Notes under the pieces: generated by a model | Told to the model about the DNA's origin: nothing | What the model saw: the letters and a program-made list of their open reading frames with translations, nothing else | The model's database searches: none | NCBI RefSeq assembly: GCF_902686445.1 | Contig: NW_025920104.1 | Location: 3,286,001 to 3,350,000 of the forward strand | Length of the DNA stretch: 64,000 nt | Source: Sciurus carolinensis | Taxonomy: Eukaryota > Chordata > Mammalia > Rodentia > Sciuridae | Direction of reading: 5' to 3' | Made by a program: the position numbers and the translations under genes | Shown: positions 1 to 11,059 of the stretch, in pieces | How the letters are laid out: each line of letters begins with the position of its first letter | How positions within the stretch are numbered: the stretch's first letter is position 1

Positions 1-785
1 CCAACATCTATTATTGTTTGTGTTCTTGATAATAGTCATTCTAATTGGAGTAAGATAAAATCTTAGAGTTGTTTTAATTTCTGTTTCTCTAATTTCTAGA
101 GATGTTGAACATTTTTTCATATATTTATTAATCACCTATATGTCTGCTTATGTAAAATGTCTGTCCAGTTCCTTGGTCCATTTATTGATTGGGTTCTTTG
201 TATTTTTGGTGTAAAGTTTTATAAGTTCTTTATAAATTTTGGAGATAAGTGCTCTATGTGAAGTATGTGTAGAAAAGATTTTCTTCCACTCTGTAGGCTC
301 TCTTTTCACATTATTGATTGTATCCTTTAGTGAGAAAAAGCTTTTTGTTTGAGTCCATCCCATTTATTGATTCTTGCTTTGATTTCTTGTGCTTTGGGAG
401 TCTTGTTAAGGAAGTCTGATCCTAAGCCGATATGATGAAATTCAGGTCTACTTTGTCTTCTATTTGATGCAGCATCTCTGGAATAATTCCTAAGTCCTTG
501 ATGCATTTTGAGTTGAGTTTGATCTAGGGTGAGAGATAGAGGTTTAATTTCATTTTACTGCATGTGGATTTACAGTTTTGCCAGCACCATTTGTAGAACA
601 GGCTATCTTTTCTCCATTGTATGTTTTTAGCTCCTTTGTCTAGTATGATGTAACAGTATTTATGTGAGTTCATCTCTGTGTCTTCTTGTATGTACCATTG
701 GTATGCCTATCTATTTTGGTGCCAATACCAACCTGTATTTGTTGCTATTGTTCTGTGGTATAGTTTAAGGTCTGGTATTGTGATA
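1..785 (-). mobile_element. L1 retrotransposon fragment, ORF2 3' part, antisense
   Basis: This is LINE-1 sequence in minus orientation, cut by the window edge. The minus strand at 148-363 encodes a piece of the ORF2 C-terminal region (residues such as KEPTEWKKIFSTHTS-like and NPINKWTKELDRHFT), closely matching the equivalent parts of the other L1 copies at 26.3 kb and 34.0 kb. It stops near the stretch equivalent to about 34660 in the longer copy. Frames are broken, so it is not active. Confidence 0.85.
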
Positions 786-789
786 CCTC

Positions 790-850
790 CTTTTTTTGTG
801 GTGCTGGGGACTAGAACCCTGGGCCTTGTGTATACAATGCATAAGTCAGT
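790..850 (-). repeat. ID-type SINE fragment, antisense
   Basis: The stretch TTTTTTTGTGGTGCTGGGG followed by GAACCCTGGGCCTTGTG is the reverse complement of the 3' half and tail of the ID-like SINE seen many times in the window. Only about 60 bp remain, directly upstream of the RANBP2-like exon. Confidence 0.7.
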
Positions 851-888
851 ATTTAAAGGCATATTATTTTGTTACTTCCTCTGTGCAG

Positions 889-1093
889 AAATTCCAGAGT
901 GGGAAAATAACTAGCACAACTGACAGTGTGTATACAGGTGGGATTGAAGTAACTGTAGCATTTTTCTGTAAATCTGAAGAACCTGATTCTATTACCAAAC
1001 CTATTAGTTCATCATCTGTTTCCTCTGGAACTGTGGACAAACCTGTAGATTTGTCTACTAGAAAGGACACTGATACAGAATCTACAAGCCAAG
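889..1093 (+). pseudogene. RANBP2: RANBP2-like internal exon (isolated)
   Basis: This 205-bp exon-like block is preceded by a pyrimidine-rich tract ending CTCTGTGCAG and followed by the donor G|GTAATA. It is open throughout and leaves phase 1. Its translation ([38 protein letters not shown]) matches the segment of the nucleoporin RANBP2 (Nup358) between its zinc-finger region and the last Ran-binding domain, with about 80% similarity by eye to the human protein as I remember it. RANBP2 is a SUMO E3 ligase and Ran-binding protein of the cytoplasmic face of the nuclear pore. None of the exons that should follow (last Ran-binding domain, cyclophilin domain) was found before the CCDC138-like exons begin at 7.4 kb. 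I therefore read it as a relic of a duplicated copy. It could instead be an exon of a living RANBP2 paralogue running in from the left. Confidence 0.75.
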
Positions 1094-1361
1094 GTAATAC
1101 TTAATGTGTGTCTATAATCATGTATTACATAAAAGTACACCTGTATGTTTGAGAAGATATGAAGGGGCATAAGATATATGCAGTTCTAATAAGGAAAGTC
1201 ATACTGCCTTGTCAACAAAGAAAAACATATATCTTTATTGTTAGTCTTATGATTACAGGTATTACATAGTAGTGTGACTCTTGACCTGTTTGCCTGAACA
1301 TAAAATATGATAGTTTACTTACATGGTGACTTTCTTTGTGATAATATTTTTATTTTAGTAT

Positions 1362-1535
1362 TGCTTAATGTACTAAGGATTGTACCAGGCATGGCTTAAC
1401 ACATCCACAGTAATTTATTTTATTCTGAGACAGAGCCTTGCTAAGTTGCTGAGACTGGTCTTGAACTGGTGTTCTTTCAGCTTCAGTTTCCTGTATTGCT
1501 GAGATTATAGGCATGCATCACCACACCTGACTGTA
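1362..1535 (-). repeat. B1-type SINE, antisense, diverged
   Basis: The stretch with GAGACAGAGCCTTGCTAAGTTGCTGAGACTGG and GAGATTATAGGCATGCATCACCACACC is a reverse-complemented 7SL-derived B1/B1-dID unit. It is diverged and abuts a TG microsatellite. Confidence 0.75.
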
Positions 1536-1541
1536 TTTTGT

Positions 1542-1581
<40 letters not shown>

Positions 1582-1590
1582 CTGTGTGTA
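1534..1590. repeat. (TG)n microsatellite
   Basis: TG dinucleotide repeat with a few TTTG, ATC and similar interruptions. Confidence 0.95.
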
Positions 1591-3764
1591 TTCTTAACTG
1601 ATTTTGGTAGTAAGATGATACTGGCTTTGTAGAATGAGTTTGGAAGAGTTGTTTGTCTTTCAGTTTTATAGAATAATTAAAGGAGCATTGGTGGTATTTA
1701 ACTAATCTTTGAAATTCAACTGTGAATTCTAATCCTGGGCTTTTCTTTGTTAGGAGACTTTATTACTACATATGGATTGCATATGCATATGGAATTTCAT
1801 TATTTGTTGTTGATCTGTTTATACATTTTATATTCTCATGTTTCAATTTCAGTAGGTTATTTGTGTCTAGAAATATGTCCATTTCTTGTAGATTTTACAG
1901 TTTATTGGTTAGAAATCTTCCAAATATTCCCTTATGATCCTCTGGATTTCATTAGTATCTATTGTAATATATATCTCTTTTCAACTTTAATTTTATTTTG
2001 GATGTCTTTATTTTGGTTAATTTCACTATGGGTTTCTTAATTTTGTCTATCTTTTCAAAGAACCAACTTTTCTTGTACATTTAGTCTGTTTTATTTCTGC
2101 TTTGAGTTTTATTATTTCTTTGTACTGCTTTGGGATTTGTTTTGCTCTTGTTTTTTAAAGATCTTGAGATGCATAATAGGGTAACTTATTTGAGGTCTAT
2201 CAAGTTTTTTTTAATGTATGCACTTATAAAGTTATAAACCTACCTCTTCTAATTACTTCCTCTGTGTCCCAAAGGTTCTGGTGGATTGTATTTCCATTTT
2301 CATTTGAGTCTAGAAATTTCAAATCTCACTCCTGATTTCTTCAATGACCTGCTACTCATTCAGAAGTGTAGTTTTCAATCTCCATGTATTTGTATAATGG
2401 CTGCAGTTACTTTTGCCATTGATTTGTAATTTCCTTCTGTTGTTATAAGATGCAAGAAAAATTAACTTGTTTTTATTTGTTGAACTTACTTCCATGCTGA
2501 AAATGTAGTCTATTTTAGAGAAAATTCTGTATATTGAAGAAAAAAATGTGTTCTCTACACCTGTTAAGTGAAACAGTCTGAGATGGTAAGTCCATTTGAT
2601 CTATACTGTAATTCTAATGTTTCTCAGTTGATTTTGGGGGCAGAGCAGTTCTGGAAGATCTATCTCTTGGTAACATTAAGGTATAGAAATCACCCACAAT
2701 TATTGAATTGAGACTGGTCTCTCCCTATAACTCCTGTAATATATTTTATTAACTTGGATTCTATTTCATTGGTACATCTATATTTACAACCATTACATCT
2801 TCTTGAGATGGATCATTCCTTTTTTTCAGAGCATAAGGACCTACTTTGTCTCATGACTGATTTGAGGTCAGTTTTGTTGGATGTAAGTCTGATTACTTTT
2901 GCTTACTTTAGGATTCCATTTAATGGAAATTGCATTCTACATCCTTTCATTTTCAGTTTATGAATGAATGTTTTGAGTGAGGTGGAGTTCTTGCAAGTAG
3001 TAAGCAGATGGACCTTTTTTAAAATTCTAATAGGTAGTCTGTGTCTTTTAATTAGAGAATTCACATCATTTTCATTAAGGGATATATTGAAAATATATTG
3101 AAAGTAATATACTAGTTCATGTCATCATTATTTTTCTTTTGGTTGTTTTGAGAATTTTGTGTTCATTTCATTCTTTCTTATTTATCTTAAATTTTTTGTT
3201 GATTTACTGATACAATCATGTATGACTTTTACATGCTCCTCTTGCTTAACTCCCCTTCTAGTGATATCTATTCATTCTTATTTTCTGGTTGTGCTGTATG
3301 TTTCCTCCTCTGAGTGTATGATTATGTATGGTTTAGTAGATATGAATTCTTTCAATTTATGCTTACCTTGGAAAGCCTATTTCTTCTTTGATTCTGAAAG
3401 ATAAGTTACTGGATATAATAGTTTAGCTTGGCAGTTTTGTTCTTCCAGGTCTTGAAATCTATTAGATTATAGACCAGGAGGGCATGGAGTTTTGTTGAGA
3501 AATCTATTATTCTGATGGGTTTTCCTTTATAAATTATTTGGTGCTTCTCTCTTGCAGTTTTTAATAGTCCTCTTTCTGTATTTTTAGAAGTTTAACTATG
3601 ATGTTTATGGAGAGGCTCTCTTCTGGTCATTTCTATTTGGTGCTCCATTATCATTTCAAGATTGGGAAATTTTCTTGTTACTTCACTGAATAAGTTTTGT
3701 ATGCCTTTAACCTGTATCTCTATCCCTTCCTCTAGAACTATGAGTCTCTTTTTTATAGCTAATT

Positions 3765-3857
3765 TTTTTTTTTTTTTTTGGTGGTGCTGGGGATTGAACC
3801 TAGGGCCTTGTGCTTGCAAGGCAAGCACTCTACCAATGAGTTATATCCCCAGCCCCG
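3765..3857 (-). repeat. ID SINE, antisense
   Basis: Poly(T), then GTGGTGCTGGGGATTGAACC, GGGCCTTGTGCTTGCAAGGC and TATATCCCCAGCCCC, is a near-complete reverse-complemented tRNA-derived ID element. Confidence 0.9.
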
Positions 3858-3869
3858 AGTCTTTTTTTT

Positions 3870-4270
3870 ATTGTTTAAACTAATTTTTATTTGCTCTAAT
3901 TTGTTGTACATGCATTTATACATTTTGATAGATCATACATAAATGGAGGTAATCTCATTTTTCTGATTGGACATATTGCAGGATCACATCAGTCATGCAG
4001 TCATACATGCACATGAGGGAATAATGTCTGTTTCACTCCACTATCTTTCCTTCCCCCATACCCCTTCCACTCCCTTCACTCCCCTCTACCTATTATACAG
4101 TAACTATTCTTTCCTATCCCTCCCTTCTTGTGAATTAGCTTCTGCATCTCAGAGAAAATATTCAGCCTTTGGTTCTTTGGGTTTGGCTCATTTTATTGAG
4201 CATGATATTCTCCTACTCCATCCATTTACCAACAAGTGCTATATGAGTCTTAAGCTTGATCTTTTTAATG
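3870..4270 (-). mobile_element. L1 3'-end fragment (5'-truncated), antisense
   Basis: This resembles the 3'-UTR region seen at 25.5, 31.4 and 33.2 kb, including the ATATTCTCCTACTCCATCCATTT-type stretch. It is nested inside the older L1 and has no coding capacity. Confidence 0.6.
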
Positions 4271-4621
4271 TTGTTCCAAGGTTTTTATGTGAACATACTG
4301 TTTACAGTTTCTTGGTAACCCTTCCTTTTTAATAAGTCCAAATGTTCTAGTTCATCCACCCTGTGTTCAAACTCTGAAATTTTGTTTTCTGCTTGGTCTA
4401 GTCTATTGGTGAGACTTGGAACTGGGGTTTTTATCATGACTTATTGAGTTTTTTATTTCCACAATTTCTGCTTGTCTTTTTCCCATAATCTCTCTTTATT
4501 AAATTGCTCTTTCATATTGCATTGTATTCCTTAATTTATTCATTTGCTTATTTGTATCTTCTTTGAATTCATTTAATCATTTTTTTAAAATACTGTTAAA
4601 GGTATTGTGTCCATCTATAAT

Positions 4622-4722
4622 TATTTTATTTATTTATCTTTCTGTGGTACTGAGGATTGAACCCAGTGCCTCACATGTGTGAGGCAAGTGTTCTACCACT
4701 GAGCTATGTACAACACCAGGCC
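4622..4722 (-). repeat. ID SINE, antisense
   Basis: Contains TGTGGTACTGAGGATTGAACC, AGTGCCTCACATGTGTGAGG and ACCACTGAGCTATGTACAAC. This is a reverse-complemented ID element. Confidence 0.85.
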
Positions 4723-5669
4723 TCATTTGATTATTTGAATAATCAGTTTTTAAATTTCTTTGTTCCAGTATTTTATCACTATTGGTATTTATGGATTTGG
4801 TTCCTGGGGAGTTATAAACTTGAAGAGTCATTTTGCTTTGTTTCATGTTTATGTTTTCTGTCTTGAGACTTTCACATCTGTTGAACTAGTGATCTCTTCC
4901 AGTATTATGTGAGGGTCTTATTAGTGAGTAACCTTTTTACATTGTGTTGTGGGATATTAGTTTTTTAAGTAGTGTTGAGATTCATTGCAAATGGAGTTTA
5001 TGCTGTAGTTTCCTTGAAGTTCCTTAGACTGTGTTTGGTGGATTTTGACTCTGAGTACTTTGTCAGAATCCGAGGGATATTCTTTCATTGAAGGCCTTCT
5101 GTGAGTATGATGTAGACAGTGGAATATACAAAGTATACTTTACATGACTGTATCTCTTAGCACTGTACCGCGTAAAGAGGGCTTGGGTGCAGCCAATGCT
5201 AGGGCCCCTTAATGGTGGCATGGTAACAACAGTCATGTTATTTCTCTGTTGTTGCTCAGGGGCTGTAGAAGTCTTCAGCCCACCCCTGTCATCTGTGCAT
5301 ACTTGCAGCCAGGTTGTCTGCTGGGTGCTTTCCTCCACCCTATTTTTATGTTGAAGGATCCATCAAACTTTGAGGAAGACTCAGTACTGTATAGACTAAG
5401 GTACAATTTCTGTCAGCTGGGTCAGGGCTAAAGCTCAGTGTCATAACATCCACCATGTTCCAGGTGCTGGGCTTAATCAATAGTGCTAGTTTGAGAGGAG
5501 AAATTTACCACCAGTAACAAGCAACTTGAAAGCAAATCTTATATCAACATACAATGAAAACATAAAAAAGAACCTCTACAACCCCAATAACAAGAGAGAA
5601 GAAAAGGGTACTCATAATATAGAATAGGTTAAAAATTAGATCTTAATGAAAGTAAAATTAATATTGAAA

Positions 5670-5765
5670 TAGCTGGGCACATTGACTCATACCTATAATC
5701 CCATCTACTCTGGAGGCTGAGGCAGGACTCTTTCAAGTTTGATATTAGCCTGGGTGTTTAATGAT
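5670..5765 (+). repeat. B1-dID SINE, left (B1) part
   Basis: Contains AGCTGGGCACATTGACTCAT, CCTATAATCCCATCTACTC and GGAGGCTGAGGCAGGA, the 7SL-derived B1 head in sense orientation. Its dID tail resumes at about 5945 after an antisense ID insertion. Confidence 0.8.
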
Positions 5766-5829
5766 ACCCTCTCTCCCTTCCTCTCTCCCTTTCTTCCTTT
5801 CTTGCTGTTTATGAACAGAATGCCTTTAT

Positions 5830-5925
5830 TTTATTTATTTATTTTATGTGGTGCTAAAGATCAAACCCAGTATCTCACACATGCTAGGCAAGCTCTCTGC
5901 TACTTAGCTACAGTCCCAGCCCTGA
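5830..5925 (-). repeat. ID SINE, antisense, nested in a B1-dID
   Basis: Contains GTGGTGCTAAAGATCAAACC, TCACACATGCTAGGCAAGC and CTACAGTCCCAGCCCTG. It splits the sense B1-dID element. Confidence 0.85.
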
Positions 5926-5944
5926 TACTCTGCCTTAAAACTAA

Positions 5945-6018
5945 AAAATGAAAGACTTGTAGCTCAGTGGAAGAACAACATTGGGATTGATCCTCAGTGC
6001 TGTGCAAAAAAAAAAAAA
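5945..6018 (+). repeat. B1-dID SINE, right (ID) part with poly(A)
   Basis: Contains ACTTGTAGCTCAGTGGAAG and GATTGATCCTCAGTGC followed by a poly(A) tail. This is the tRNA-like tail belonging to the B1 head at 5670. Confidence 0.7.
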
Positions 6019-7413
6019 TGTACTGGATAAAATTTTAAAGGGAGGAAACAGAAGAAAAGACAAGTGAAAAGACAAAAAGGATAAAAATGAGAAAGTAGAG
6101 ACAAGAGCAAAACTACAATTAAATAATTAAAACATTTAATAAAGCTGGATAAAAGTATTTAAAAAAGGGAAACAAAACAACAAAGAACAAAATTAAAATG
6201 AAAGGAAAACCAAAGAATGTCATATTCCTCCTTGCCAAGATATTTAAGATGGAGACACTTCTTTCCAAGACCTCAAATTTTTGTCATTTGCCAGGTATAG
6301 GGATGTTTTGAGTGCTGGTGGCAGTATGATGTGTTCCTTTTCAGCTCCAGTTCAGGCAGGCCAAACCAGTTAGGGCAGTGTGTGGACTGATCTCAGCCTC
6401 CCCTTGCCCACAAGCCTAGGCTAAGGCAAAGTTACCTGCAGCAGGGCTAAATTCATGCCCAAGGTCTCTGATTTTGCATCAAGAATGGGGTTCAGTGACA
6501 GTTGGAGCCATCCACCAACCTCTCAACCTCCATGCCTGTGAACCAGTCTTGTTTGCTCACCCATGGTCCCAAGGATCTTCAGTCTGTACTCTTGGGCATG
6601 TGACAAATATCCAAACTGTAGTGGTTTGTTGTCTTCTCTGAGCATGGAAGACCAAATCAGTAGAATCTGCACTGGGGTATGGAGCCTCCTGGATGAAGAG
6701 ATTTACCAGTTCAAACCATGGTACTCCTGGACTCAGCCCTCTTGTAAGTCCACTCACAGCTTCTGTCCCTCCTTTTCAAGAGATCCAACCATACATTTTA
6801 TGTAGAAGTGTCTTGTTGCTTCTCTCTGCCACATAGACCATATTTCCCACTGCCTAGAATCCTCAGCAGTCAATTCCTGGGCCCAAACTGACTCTGAGTG
6901 GACACCTACTGGAACAGAGAAGAGGAGAGGACATCGGATCTTGGATATATAAAAAGTGCAGGGGTTTCAGATCTCCCATGCAATAAATTCAGACAGTGAT
7001 ACCCATCTTTAGATGGCTCCTCATGACATTGATGAATTTCTTGCAAAGTTCAGGGAATCTCTTCTCCCTTGATAGCTTGCTATGTAGATTCTGAGTTTCT
7101 TTTTATTTTAAAGCACCATATTTTGGGGTTTGCCTCATCACTGGTTCCCTGCATTTGCACTCCAATACTTTTCTATGGCCCCTACCTCAACATGCAGCTG
7201 CACAGCTTCCATTTTGGTTCAGTCTCACAGAGCAGTAGGTAAGCCTTGAGTTCCTCTAATCTACCATATTCTGGAGTTCTTGATTCCAGTTTTCTCTAAA
7301 GTTGCATTTAGGTGACATACAGATAAGAAAGCATTTGGTGGATGGAGTCTTATTGTAGGAGGCTAGGATAAGATAATTAGTATGTGTTGTTAGTATACCT
7401 TTTTCATTGACAG

Positions 7414-7528
7414 ATGATTTGGATATTCACTTCTCTAGAGATAAAGTTGGTTACTTGAAATATCCTGATAAAAGAAAACTTTGCACAACACCTTTTTGCA
7501 GTTCATTCAAGCACTTAAATGTGAATTG
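7414..7528 (+). pseudogene. CCDC138: CCDC138-like exon a (early N-terminal region)
   Basis: A pyrimidine-rich tract ending TTGACAG precedes the exon, and the apparent donor is AATTG|GTTAAG. The frame encodes DLDIHFSRDKVG, LKYPDKRK and SFKHLNVN, matching the early region of CCDC138, a coiled-coil protein of uncharacterised biochemical role. No stop lies in this exon, but the exons before it (initiator methionine) were not found between 1093 and 7413, and the exon that should follow was not found before 13073. The exon end is inferred from the donor. Confidence 0.7.
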
Positions 7529-7529
7529 G

Positions 7530-8585
7530 TTAAGTAGTCTGAATTATTACTGTTATTTTTTCACTCAGTACTTCAAGAAACTGAGAAAGGGAAAAGGGCA
7601 AATTGTTCTTGTGTTTGCTTTTCCTTGAGGAGATGAATAAGCAGTCTGGGGCCCACTGAATTGTTGAAGAGACTAATTCATTAATATTTGCTGAGAATTT
7701 CTTATTAAAGCATAGACAACTTGTGTTTAGTGGCATAATGGAAAGGTAAATTATTTGCCTAATTTAAGAAATAAAAATTACTTTGTGTATTTATCCACAC
7801 ATAAGGAAATGAAAACTGTTCTCTTTTCTTTAAAAAATGAACTCAAAAAACTGCAGTATAGGATTTTGGGGTGGTGACACTCAAGCCAGTGTCTATTGTA
7901 GATCCAATAATATTAAGCACTGTACACGAAGTAGTTGGGAAAACCATTGAAGGGGAGGTAGTAACTAAGAATGTATCATGGAATGCTGTGCTAAACAGGG
8001 TTATAGTTTTATAAAGGAGATAATGGTGAAATGAATGTTCAATTAAATCTTTAATTATAACAGTTTGTGGGTAGAAGAAATACTGTGGGTCTCAAGAATA
8101 AAAAAACCTTTTGAAATAATGTAAAAGTATAAAGATGTGTGCATATATAAAATGTTGAAATAAACAATTGTGCTTAAATATCTCTATATTATTAACATAA
8201 CCATATTTGGGAGGTTGAATATTTTAAATGAATTGCCTCTTTTTCTCCTTAAATTTGATTCATGTAAAGCACTTTGAACATTGCTGGATACATAGTAAAA
8301 TACTCAAATATCAACTGTTTTCATTATTGGTAGTACTCTTTAATTTGTCATTCACAAAATAGTCAATTCAAGACCAGGACATGAGGTAGATTGAATGTAG
8401 AATAAGAAAAGTAGAAAATAATTTAATAATTATTCCTTCCTAGAAATTATGTTCTTATATTTAAGTGATATTTTAGTCATTTAATGTTTATATAAGTGAC
8501 ATGGGTATAATTCCAAGTTCTAATATGAAGGTTTTGAATTATGAAGTTTTTCACACCATTGGATCTTTTTCACAGTTCCTGTCTA
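7530..8585. other. AT-rich intron-like sequence, no feature recognised
   Basis: No coding, RNA or clear repeat signal was seen. It contains only short chance ORFs. Confidence 0.5.
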
Positions 8586-8589
8586 CAAT

Positions 8590-8925
8590 CTATCTAGAAG
8601 TACCCTGTCCAGCACAGTGACAGACCACATGCAGCTATTGAGAACTTGAAATGTGCTGGTCTGAATTGAGATACAGTAAGTTTAAAATACACATTGGATT
8701 TGAAAGACTTAGCATGGATAAAAGAAAGTAAAATGTCTTCTTAATAATTTTTATATTGATTTATGTTGAAGTGGTAACATTGTAGTTATACCAAATTAAA
8801 TACAATATATAGTGTTAAAGTTTAACTATTTCTTTATTTTTGGTGTTCTGCCAGAAAATTTTAAATGACCTATGTGTCTTGCATTGTATTTCTTTTGAAC
8901 AGTGCTGCTCTAGAAATTTCTACTC
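8590..8925. mobile_element. Ancient hAT (Charlie/MER1-like) DNA transposon remnant
   Basis: The stretch ACATGCAGCTATTGAGAACT, TTGAAATGTGCTGG, then TTAATAATTTTTATATTGAT, ending near GAACAGTGCTGCTCTAGAA, resembles the MER1/MER5 non-autonomous hAT families that are common to placental mammals. The family name rests on memory of the consensus. Confidence 0.55.
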
Positions 8926-9489
8926 TAAGATGATCTTTTAAGAGAAACCTGGGATTCTAGTTCCATTTCAGTCTTTACTAGTCATGTCACTCTCAGTTAC
9001 TTAACTTCTCAAGAGTTCAGTTTTATCAGGGTAAATTTTATTTCTTTACCTAAAATAGATAATAGTATATGCTGTATCTCACTGAATTACTGTGGATTAG
9101 CAGAAAGAATTTGGCAGTTCTAGAGCATTCTACAGATATATGTCATTTCTAATCAGGCTTGTGTAATGACTAGAAAAGGTTGAAGGATGCTTAGTGGGTC
9201 ATCAAAATCAATAATGGTTCATTTTTACTTTGTCTTTTACATGTTTATTGCATTTAAAAATGTTTGCTTTTCACATTTCTCATTTGTTATGCTTCTAATA
9301 TTTAAAAAGAAATTTTATTCTTTTGAAATACTATAATAAACTTCCAGGTTTCTGTGATAGACTTTTTTTAAAAGCCTAGATGATAAACTGGATTTTTTTC
9401 ATAATTTGAAAAATTGGGAAATAGAAGTGATTGAGAATGATCATAGAGTTAGTACCTCCAAAATAACCAGTCTTTAAAAAAAATGGAAA

Positions 9490-9505
9490 AAAGCAATATA
9501 TACGT

Positions 9506-9555
<50 letters not shown>

Positions 9556-9590
9556 ATGTGTGTGTGTACATGTATGTGTGTGTGTGTGTG
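9490..9590. repeat. Compound (AT)n(TG)n microsatellite
   Basis: A TACATA-rich start passes into a pure AT run and then interrupted TG repeats. Confidence 0.95.
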
Positions 9591-9607
9591 TTTCATTTTA
9601 AATAGGA

Positions 9608-9692
9608 ATTTTGGGGCTGGGGCTCAATGGCAGATTGCTTGCCTATCATGTGTAAGGCAGTGGGTTCGCTCCTTAGCACCACATAAAAATAA
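9608..9692 (+). repeat. ID SINE, sense
   Basis: Contains TTGGGGCTGGGGCTCAATGG, GCTTGCCTATCATGTG and GGGTTCGCTCCTTAGCACC, then an A-rich tail. It follows the compound microsatellite. Confidence 0.85.
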
Positions 9693-9734
9693 AAGCATTT
9701 TATCCATCTACAACTACAAAAAGAAATTTAAATA

Positions 9735-11055
9735 GTAGTTTTTAGCACACATAAAACTTGCCTCTTAATAACAACACTGGTCCTTAGGAGTATTTCTGTT
9801 TTCTGGGTATTTCTATGTTCTGAATTTTTGTAAACCATGAGATGGTTACGGAGCTTGTTATTAACTAAAGAAAAGTGAACTTCATTATTTTCCAGTTGTA
9901 TGTCTGTGCTTTCAAAACTTCTCAAGATAAGTTAGTAACAATACTTCTGTGATGCCTTCAATTCTTTTTCATGTCAGTGTTTGTTAGAAAGTGAGGAAAT
10001 GATTGTGGTAGTGTTTCCCTAACCTTAATATTTTGAGAGAACAGTACAGATTATTTATAGTATGGCTTCCTCGACACTGAACTAGTAGCAACTCTCTGTG
10101 TACCTGTCTTCCTTTCATAGGTTTTTCAGGATTTCATGCAAAGAGGCAACCAGTGATGAAGACTTTTTCCTTTTGTCTGTAAGGATTCCAGCTCTGTTGC
10201 TGATTCTCTCTTTTTTTCCTTCAAATATGTTGTCTGCACACAATAAATACTCATTTTCCCCTTCCTCCCTTCTTCTTCATCCCCTTTGACATAAGGATCT
10301 CAGTGTTTGAAGACAATGAAGATTCTTTCAACTTGGACTTGGGTCTTCCCACTAAAAACATAGATTAAACTATTTTAAAAGCTAAATGTATGTGAAAGTT
10401 TACCAAAAATGTGAGGAGTGCTCAGACCAGAAATTGGTGAGGTGGGAACTTGGAGAGGCAAGCAAAGCACTGAACTGGTCTTACTTTTAGTGTATTTACT
10501 GAACTGAATTACGTGAAACTTTTCTTTCTTAAAAATTCAGTGTCTGTCTAAATGCTGGGCTCCTTCAAGCTAATGCAAGTTAAAACCACTGCTTAGAGAG
10601 CATTTTATGCTGTAATTATTAGAAGAAATGAACTCTGGTGGTATAGTGTTGGCAGGAATGTGAACTAAAAGCAACTTATTTATCCACTGCATTTGGGAGT
10701 AAATTAATGTAACCACTTTAGAAGAAAATGGCATCAACAGTAAAGTTGAACCTGTGCATATAGCATAGTATATGTATGCTACAGTCATATGTCCCAGAAA
10801 AAGTCTTGAACTTGTGTATCAGATTCATGACTGTGTAGCATCTGTATAGCCAAAGCAGCTAAAATACCTCTGTGGGAGAAAGTTTTCATGTATTTATTAA
10901 ATAGGATAAAGTAGTGAGAGTTTTTGAGCCCATCATTCTGAAATCATCATGGCTAGATTTCAGAGAACTTATTACTATTTAAAGAAGGAAGTTATAGAAA
11001 TCATATACATATAGTTGAAATTGGGAAAAAACAAACAAGAACTGTGTGGGGGGTA
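9735..11055. other. Intron-like sequence, mostly unrecognised
   Basis: No gene was seen. A block near 10620-10800 has the look of very old sense L1 3'-ORF2 sequence (GGAATGTGAACTAAAAGC, CCACTTTAGAAGAAAATGGC), but it is too diverged to assign firmly. Confidence 0.4.
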
Positions 11056-11059
11056 TGTG

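Larger units (their letters stand above)
1600..7290 (-). mobile_element. Older L1 element, antisense, interrupted by younger insertions
   Basis: Minus-strand LINE-1 sequence runs from the mid-ORF2 region (similar to 35.7-36.7 kb of the better-preserved copy) through ORF1-like sequence to a 5'-UTR-like end near 7290. It is rich in stops. It is interrupted by ID SINEs (3765-3857, 4622-4722, 5830-5925), by a B1-dID unit and by an L1 3'-end fragment (about 3870-4270). Boundaries are approximate. No intact ORF survives. Confidence 0.7.

Noticed and set aside
889..1093. Exon of a functional RANBP2 gene
   Set aside because: The exon is open, but the downstream RANBP2 exons are absent before CCDC138-like sequence begins and the CCDC138-like copy is dead. 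Still possible if the gene's 3' end lies elsewhere, so it is kept only as an alternative.
5060..5435. Possible CCDC138 first exon or promoter in the GC-richer stretch
   Set aside because: It is better explained as 5'-UTR-like sequence of the old antisense L1. No matching N-terminal codons were found.
10095..10200. Exon-like block with TTTCATAG before it and CTGTAAG after it
   Set aside because: The translation does not match CCDC138 or RANBP2 and no other evidence supports it.
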